A stretch of DNA of 64,000 nucleotides from NCBI RefSeq assembly GCF_001953885.1, contig NZ_MQUS01000004.1, positions 186,001 through 250,000 of the forward strand, in the 5' to 3' direction. Of the stretch, positions 62,060 through 64,000 are shown piece by piece. This DNA is from Streptomyces sp. IMTB 2501. Its GTDB lineage: Bacteria; Actinomycetota; Actinomycetes; Streptomycetales; Streptomycetaceae. The notes below the pieces were generated by a model, which made no database searches, was not told the origin of the DNA, and saw nothing but the letters and a program-made list of their open reading frames with translations. Numbering within the stretch: position 1 is the first letter of the stretch; each line of letters opens with the position of its first letter. The position numbers and the translations under genes were made by a program.

Positions 62060-62187
62060 CGGGGCCTCCCTCCCTCCGGGACGGAGGCGCAGGTCCGGTC
62101 CGGGCTCAAGTCACCCACGGCAGACGCAAGGAGTCCGCATGATGGAAATCCCCGCACGAGGGACGCACCCCGTGATCCGGTGATCAC

Positions 62188-62613
62188 ATGACTGACCTGT
62201 GTATACGTCCGGCAGCGCACGACGACCTGGACCGTGTTCTCGCCTTTTGGAAGACGGCCGCCGAGGGCACCAGCATCAGCGACGACCGGGCCGGGGTGGA
62301 CCGGCTGGTGGACCGCGATCCCGAGGCGCTGATCCTCGCCGAGAGGGACGGCGAGCTGGTCGGCACCGTGATCGCGGGCTTCGACGGCTGGCGCTGCCAT
62401 CTGTACCGGCTCGCGGTGCATCCGGAACGGCGCCGGCAGGGCATCGGCTCGGCGCTGCTGGCGGCCGCCGAGGAGCGGTTCGTACGGCTCGGCGGGCGGC
62501 GCGCGGACGCGATGGTGCTGGTTCGCAACGAGCGGGCGCAGCAAGCCTGGGGCGCGGCCGGATACGGCCCGGAGGAGCACTGGCGGCGCTGGGTGAAGCC
62601 CCTCAAGGAGTGA
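62188..62613 (+). CDS. GNAT family N-acetyltransferase
   Basis: A 141-residue acetyltransferase. The acetyl-CoA loop RLAVHPERRRQGIGSALL near 70 (RRQGIG) is canonical, preceded by LVGTVIAGFDGWRCHLY and ending YGPEEHWRRWVKPL. The pattern is close to YpeA/RimI-type small enzymes. Substrate unknown. It is 128 bp after the ABC permease and probably independent. Confidence 0.88.
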   Translation: MTDLCIRPAAHDDLDRVLAFWKTAAEGTSISDDRAGVDRLVDRDPEALILAERDGELVGTVIAGFDGWRCHLYRLAVHPERRRQGIGSALLAAAEERFVRLGGRRADAMVLVRNERAQQAWGAAGYGPEEHWRRWVKPLKE

Positions 62614-62765
62614 GACACCAAGCCCTCTTTGCTCATCCTTTACCATTGAGGGAGCACTCGGCCCGCTATGAAAGGTTGTGAGCGTCCGCCCATGGGCGAG
62701 CCTCCCAGTCCGCGCCACCGCGCGTCCCGTCCTGCCCTGTCCGATCATGGGACGGGGGTGACCCG

Positions 62766-64000
62766 ATGACCGAAGTGCTCCTCCTCCTGGTGGCGATCCT
62801 GCTGTCGCTGGCCTGCGGTGCCTTCGTGGCGGCGGAGTTCTCGCTGACCACGGTCGAGCGCGGCGAGCTGGAGCGCGCCGCCGAGCGCGGCGAGCGCGGC
62901 GCCCCCGGCGCCCTCAAGGCCGCACGGAACCTGACCTTCCAGCTCTCCGGCGCCCAGCTCGGCATCACGGTCACCAACCTGGTCGTCGGCATGCTCTCCG
63001 AGCCGTCCATCGCCAAGCTGCTCGCCGGGCCGTTCCGGGCGATGGGCCTGTCGGGCGGCATGGCGAGTTCGGTCGCCCTGGTGCTCGGTACGGCCCTGTC
63101 GACGGTGTTCCTGATGGTCGTCGGTGAGCTGGTGCCGAAGAACTGGGCCATCTCCTCGCCGCTGGCCGTGGCCAAGCGGGTCGGCAACCCGCAGCGCTGG
63201 TTCAGCGCGGCCTTCCGGCCCTTCATCACGCACCTGAACAACACGGCCAACCATGTCGTGCTCCGGTTCGGCATCGAACCCGCCGAGGAACTGGCCTCGG
63301 CGCGCGGTCCGCAGGAGCTGGCGGCGCTCGCCCGGCACTCCGCCAAGGAGGGCGCCCTGGAGGCGGACACCGCCGAGCTGTTCGTACGGACGCTGAACCT
63401 GGCCGACCTGACCGCGGAGAACGTGATGACCCCACGCGTCCAGGTCGTCGCCCTCGACACCCAGGCGAGCTGCGAGGACGTGGCCAACGCGACCCGGGCC
63501 ACCGGTCTGTCCCGGTTCCCGGTCTACCGGGGCAGCCTGGACTCGGTCGTCGGCGTCGCCCACATCAAGGACGTGCTGGCAGTGCCGGCCGAGCAGCGCC
63601 GGCACCGCCGTGTGGCGCAGGTGATGCGCGAGCCGCTGCTGGTCCCCGAGTCGCTGACCGTCGACCGGCTGCTGGACCGGCTCGGGGGCAGGCGCACCAT
63701 GGCCGTCATCATCGACGAGTACGGCGGCACGGCCGGCGTGGCGACCCTGGAGGACATCGTCGAGGAGGTCGTCGGCGAGGTGCGGGACGAGCACGACCCG
63801 CACGAGACGCCGGACCTCGCCCCGGCCGGCGCGGACCAGGACGGCCGGGCCCTGTTCTCGGCCGACGGCGCCGCCCGCACCGACCAGCTCGCACGCGTGG
63901 GTCTACGCGTGCCCGAGGGGCCGTACGAGACCCTGGCCGGCCTGGTCGCGACCCTGCTGGGCCGGATACCGCGGACCGGCGACACGGTCGAGGTCGCCGG
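62766..64000 (+). CDS. CNNM/CorC family transporter (hemolysin-like), runs off window
   Basis: At least 411 residues, incomplete at the 3' end. The N-terminal DUF21 membrane domain has three to four helices (VLLLLVAILLSLACGAFVAA, then GTALSTVFLMVVGELVPKNW). Two CBS domains follow (VMTPRVQVVALDTQASCEDV through HIKDVLA, and MREPLLVPESLTVDRLLDRL through DIVEEVVGEV), and the CorC_HlyC domain is beginning (RALFSADGAARTDQLARVGL). The family is implicated in magnesium or cobalt transport; CBS domains sense nucleotides. The ATG follows GACGGGGGTG. A second such gene often follows in actinobacteria but lies outside. Confidence 0.92.
   Translation, partial: MTEVLLLLVAILLSLACGAFVAAEFSLTTVERGELERAAERGERGAPGALKAARNLTFQLSGAQLGITVTNLVVGMLSEPSIAKLLAGPFRAMGLSGGMASSVALVLGTALSTVFLMVVGELVPKNWAISSPLAVAKRVGNPQRWFSAAFRPFITHLNNTANHVVLRFGIEPAEELASARGPQELAALARHSAKEGALEADTAELFVRTLNLADLTAENVMTPRVQVVALDTQASCEDVANATRATGLSRFPVYRGSLDSVVGVAHIKDVLAVPAEQRRHRRVAQVMREPLLVPESLTVDRLLDRLGGRRTMAVIIDEYGGTAGVATLEDIVEEVVGEVRDEHDPHETPDLAPAGADQDGRALFSADGAARTDQLARVGLRVPEGPYETLAGLVATLLGRIPRTGDTVEVA

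Noticed and set aside
62614..62765. Possible magnesium (M-box) riboswitch ahead of the CNNM/CorC gene
   Set aside because: The leader is only about 150 nt and I could not find the conserved M-box blocks.

Overview
The window is a typical high-GC Streptomyces chromosome segment. Codon third positions are strongly G/C, GTG and TTG starts are common, genes sit in short coupled operons, and several products are streptomycete hallmarks (type III polyketide synthase RppA, WhiJ-like/DUF397 pairs, multidomain SpoIIE phosphatases, MurT/GatD). From memory, gene order resembles the S. coelicolor SCO1200-SCO1260 neighbourhood (rppA operon, pfkA, urease, bioFBAD); this was not checked by alignment.

Layout. 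1-6.5 kb: end of a VOC protein, a DUF779 protein, a secreted phosphodiester glycosidase, a secreted phosphodiesterase-like protein, and a three-gene acyl-CoA dehydrogenase pair/quinone oxidoreductase operon. 6.5-11.9 kb: XRE-cupin regulator divergent from a disulfide-type flavoprotein, an ATP-dependent DNA ligase overlapping a Nudix hydrolase, and a succinate-semialdehyde dehydrogenase. 11.9-15.6 kb: TenA-like protein divergent from the rppA-P450-cupin operon, which makes and oxidises naphthalene-type polyketides. 15.6-23 kb: acyl-CoA dehydrogenase/TetR pair, peptide deformylase, the MurT-GatD lipid II amidation enzyme, phosphofructokinase and a CtaG-type membrane protein. 23-26 kb: a 254-bp inverted-repeat element, then an Lrp regulator with ddaH-rocD (methylarginine and ornithine catabolism). 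26-30.9 kb: a PAS-GAF-SpoIIE-HATPase protein, a decayed SpoIIE paralogue, and DUF305 and DUF6153-like exported proteins.

30.9-38.2 kb is an accessory, decaying island. It holds a broken WD40 membrane protein, a truncated IS5-type transposase, and a second IS5-type element whose inverted repeats enclose a membrane-protein gene that overlaps the broken transposase by ATGA. It also holds an IS110-like remnant, a secreted trypsin-like protease with a repeat domain, a cold-shock-domain fragment, and gene scraps. It is the least conserved part of the window and has the lowest density of intact genes.

38.2-52.5 kb returns to core genes: acyltransferase, SDR, secreted tripeptidyl aminopeptidase, the urease operon ureABCFGD with a GlnR-like box, and an orphan Phd antitoxin divergent from a ClpP homologue that has lost its catalytic histidine. 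These are followed by an NlpC/P60 hydrolase behind a ydaO (c-di-AMP) riboswitch, LysE/LysR, and a WhiJ/DUF397/HATPase cluster. 52.5-57 kb: biotin genes bioF and bioBAD. 57-64 kb: methyltransferase, a Fic-like/ribbon-helix-helix pair, a MacB-type ABC exporter, a GNAT enzyme and a CNNM/CorC transporter running off the end.

I found no rRNA, tRNA, CRISPR array or intact prophage. The strongest leads are the IS element with an enclosed, coupled gene, the histidine-less ClpP beside a lone antitoxin, the Fic-like protein with a scrambled motif, and the repeat-rich rppA promoter.
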